Source: Saccoglossus kowalevskii (lineage: Eukaryota > Hemichordata > Enteropneusta > Harrimaniidae). From it: a DNA stretch of 37,713 bases. Below are positions 34,086 through 37,713 of this stretch, piece after piece. The first letter of the stretch is position 1. Every line of letters starts with the position of its first letter. The stretch covers positions 221,192-258,904 of the forward strand of contig NW_003131858.1 of NCBI RefSeq assembly GCF_000003605.2, read 5' to 3'. The position numbers were made by a program, and so were the translations under genes. Under the pieces are notes generated by a model. The model worked only from the letters and a program-made list of their open reading frames with translations, was not told the origin of the DNA and did no database searches.

Positions 34086-37000
34086 CCACTGTAGACTAAC
34101 AGTTCTTCTGTGAGATTCTACTAGCAATGATAAGTATCCCAGATCTCTGATTAAACCAAACGTATTCACACCAATATTTACATAAACTATTTCGATGTCC
34201 TCGTTCCCACATTAGGAATAGCCTCTTGATGGATTTGTTGGGTAATATGAAGTCTTCCATTTTTATAGTTTGTATCTAGAATTGTTAAACATTGTTTAAC
34301 TTGTTTACTGCATAAAGCTAACGTACTACAGTCATCAAACACAGTGCCGCTTAGTGAGCTTTCACCCGCGTCATTCAAGTATAGCTCTTACAGAATATTA
34401 AGTGTGTGCTTCCTTGATGTTGGTAAGTGTTATTCCTCACACCTCAATCTTACATCTATACAAAGACGCACGTATTGCTAAAAGACCCTTTGAAATGGTG
34501 GTACTGTCTAACTATAAATCGAACTGAATGCTGTAAGGGGAACTAAATTACTAATAAAGCAGGAATATCGCGTCAATCTCCTTTAAAATGATTATTAGGA
34601 TGTAGTGACGCATTTGGGGTAGTTTACTCGATAGACAATTTGATAGTATTTTTGTTTTACGACCATTGGGTATTATGTTTCCGATCTCGGGTAGTTTTTT
34701 TTTAACATTTTTCGACACAGTTGGACCCGCGGCGTAAGGGTCCACGTAATAACCTGCCAACGTATGCACCTGGAGGCGCGAAGCCACGGTTGGCTTGCAG
34801 ACATGCGCAGTACTTTAATTTATAGTTTCTTGGATTGAACTCATTTATTGTATTGCTTTTTTGATACGTTTTCCTGGTCACGTAACTAATTAAGTTTGCT
34901 TTTTTCATCGGAAGTGCAGAGCAGAATGATTACGGAAACCTTTCAGGTAAAAGTACATGATTTGAAAAAAAATGAAAACATGTGCGTACTCATATGATGA
35001 ATAACAGCTTAAATGAAGTTCCATGAATGCAAAAAAATCAATTTCAATCAGTGCGCTTAATTGTTACAAAATGACTGCAGGTCATCACAGGTTAAAGTGT
35101 TTCAAACTCAATAATAGATGTCGTTAAATATTTTTTTTTTCTTTTACAGTTTCTCTGTATATGTGGGCAAATTATTGAAAGTTGAAATATTAATAAGAAA
35201 ACAGATAAAAGAATAGATGTGATTAAAGTGCGTGTCGGGCGACTAGGGATATAGTAGAAGAAATGAATGAAAATACGTTATAATAGTATCGTGAACATAG
35301 TGAAAGCAAGATAACATTGTTTGGACATGTAACACGCGCGAAGAACACCATTCGAAATGTACGAAATCGAAATCAACTTGTGAGTAACAATAACGGTGGA
35401 ACATTTAATAATCGATAACATCAGGTAGCAGACTCACGAGGGCGCAGTTGATGCATTGAGATGATGGCTTCCATCAAATGTAACGCTTTGTAACGTACCA
35501 CACTTACTCGTGTATATTGCCATTATACAATGACAAATATACAGAAAAGTATCTGGAATATTTGTAGCAACATATTCAGTAATAAAACAGAACACGATTG
35601 TCGATTGGCATTGCCCGAATAAAACCTCGACTCCGTCTCATATTTCAGTGTTAGTTGTCAAAATAAGTCTTGGTCAGAAAATACGTCAATACATGATGGT
35701 GATCTATATCATATGAACCTGAACCGATACATTATTTATAATTGGCAGATTTAATGTAATATAGCCGAACAATGCCCTTAATCCTAAAAGGTATATCACA
35801 GACGACAGGAAATTGATCCATGAACGTGATGCATATAACTACGCGAGTTCGAATTTCGTGTAAACAAACAATGCATTCGTACACGCATTGTTTTCATCGC
35901 AGGAGATCCATATCACATTGAATCAACACGATGTGGTGCGACCACGAAGAAACTAGCCTATATTCTAGCATGCACGTTTATGTAATGTTGATTTGCTAAT
36001 CCACGTGAATGTTTGTTTGTGTGTACTAACAATTCACATCTTTACGTCATTGTATGTTTTTTTCAGTGCGCGCAAGAACAAAATGCAAAAAAAGGTATTA
36101 AAACGGTCTTACTTATTAAAACATCGCCACATGCATCTCACATACTATATTCAAGATTGAGATTATATTAATGTTTGTTTGTTTATGTGTTTGTTTTTTG
36201 TATATTTAAGAGAAGTATATTTAAATGTCCAACATGAAAATATCATGTAAAAAATAATCTTTAACTGCTGCGCCTTTGATCAGTGCACATACACCTAAAA
36301 TACTAATTAACTAATTTTACACCGAAGAACACAACATGTTATACACGTACTGGCAAGTTGATATGTTCACGGATATGTAACAACAGAACAATTTATCTAA
36401 AACAGAGAATTAACCCAGAAATAAATGTGTAAGTCTTTGTCTCTTGAGTTAAGCGCATACATAAACAAAGTGCTAATTTTAATAGTTATAGAAACCTAAA
36501 TTGAAGGTATGTACTTCGCATTATGGATTATAAATTGTAGAAGATTATGCTCAAAGGGTGGATGGAAGGCAATTTTGGAGTGGCTAAGACTCTCATCATT
36601 TTGGAGCTTGTAAACTATAAAATGCCCACAATGCTCTGCTTCGTTTTGCACTTAGATATTTTCTCTATTATTACCCTAGTTACTTGCGTTACCAGCTTAC
36701 TCGGTGAATGACTTGGAATGTTTGTTCGGGTATTAACATGCATGATAGTACCTTCAAGCATTTAATGTGATTGTTTGTGACGGACCTTACTTGTTATCCA
36801 CAAGTGTTGATACTTTGCTTTTCAAGGATAGTGTAGTCACTAATCCGACTAAGTTCTTGGTTGCCTAGCTACGTACGGAAACGCCTCAGAGAAACAATTT
36901 CCAGCTTTCGCGTTAGCGATGTACGATTCAGCAACAAACACATGCAAACGTCAACCTGATTGAATATTTTAACCGGTCTAATAGCCAAATATAGGGCGGC

Positions 37001-37713
37001 AGTCGTCGTGCCGAGTCCTGTTCGATATGGGAAGTATACAACGCGTGTAAAATACAATGTTTGTTCACATAGTAATGGTTTTCATGTCACCCTAATAGTA
37101 ACGTTGCGTATATGTCTAAATGTTTACAGCGATGAACTTGGGAATGTAGCGGCGTTCTTTAGAGCCGATAATCAAGATGTGTGTCTCATCTAACGCACTT
37201 AAACTGCTCAAACTACTACATAGCTTGTTGGAGTACTCGAAGTTCATTTCACTTTTTGTTATTGGGGACCCGGGGTCATTCTCAAGTTACGCGAATCCTA
37301 CGAAATGTCACAGTTATCGAATGAGTTCAACGTGTTGACATATATGATCATCCAGGAATTACGGAAACACCACTCGAAGTCTCGGGGTATAGAAATAAAA
37401 CAGATTTACATTTTGGTATTTTTTTATTTGCTTTAGCTTGATATTTTAGAATATGTAAGTCAGTTTATCTTGATTTATTCATAAGTCAGTTTGACAGCCA
37501 CTTTTTCCTTTATCTAATATCCAAATCGGTGTGTCCCATAAGAAAATAATTATCTAGGATTAATACTAATAGTCATCTCCGATGTTGTCTTGTGACATGC
37601 ATTTATATAAATGGTTTCAAGCTGGCAGATAATACTATCATGGTTTCAATATTTTATTAGTTATCATTGATAACGTTCAGCAGCATTACATCATTGTTTT
37701 GTCAATTTTAGGT
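34086..37713. other. AT-rich stretch, no gene seen
   Basis: A small CpG-richer patch at about 34724-34806 (GGACCCGCGGCG, GGAGGCGCGAAGCC) carries open minus frames of 68 and 78 codons without recognised domains. Elsewhere only short ORFs occur, such as the overlapping pair at 36869-37193. No RNA gene or transposon was recognised to the end of the window. Confidence 0.45.

Noticed and set aside
34551..34908. Minus-strand frames over a small CpG patch, one with FAPPGAYVGRLLRGPLRRG
   Set aside because: The frames overlap each other, lack recognised domains and have no supporting splice or promoter signals.

Overview
This window is AT-rich eukaryotic DNA. It has long gene-free stretches, a 5'-end ATT microsatellite, minisatellites, small DNA transposons, a probable solo LTR, a tRNA-like SINE relic and two assembly gaps (50 N and 610 N). 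The base composition, the repeat types and the absence of operons or dense ORFs suggest intergenic or intronic DNA of an animal. A marine invertebrate, possibly a mollusc, is my best guess from the repeat at 26.3 kb. That element has a terminal hairpin, a GTGCGTCC-type microsatellite and tandem units of about 150 bp. I cannot name a species, and no recognisable conserved protein-coding gene was found.

Layout. The first 7 kb has the microsatellite (1-83), a nearly bulge-free 101-nt hairpin (638-738) and several diverged copies of one unnamed repeat family (about 1.19-1.43, 3.09-5.7 and 6.1-7.0 kb). Two of those copies lie in tandem, 610 bp apart. The second copy is split by a 578-bp insertion with the properties of a solo LTR. 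At 7681-8438 is the most striking structure: 38 tandem copies of a 20-bp unit, 29 of which carry the exact POU octamer ATGCAAAT. At 11.9-12.8 kb lies a 909-bp element with 10-bp terminal inverted repeats and TTAA target duplications. A CpG-denser, ORF-rich patch sits at 13.9-14.5 kb.

The right half is mostly featureless AT-rich DNA with small islands. At 17.1-17.5 kb a TATA box, an E-box joined to an RFX-type X-box, a well-placed ATG with a 32-codon ORF and AATAAA signals lie in transcript-like order. Two short ORFs with signal-peptide-like starts occur at 25.46-25.69 kb (+) and 23.09-23.27 kb (-). The second is followed by AATAAA and a 27-nt A-tract on its own strand, as in a retroposed mRNA. 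Other features are a fresh 103-bp tandem duplication (20.44 kb), a decayed CTGTG-rich minisatellite (24.6 kb), the hairpin/150-bp-unit element that runs toward the large gap (26.3 kb), a 118-bp dispersed repeat pair (28.7 and 34.0 kb), a CpG-rich promoter-like spot with a strong splice donor (29.3 kb), a SINE relic (31.14 kb) and a perfect TCTCGCGAGA site (33.745 kb).

No set of genes working together can be shown. All coding calls are low confidence and rest on reading frames and context only.
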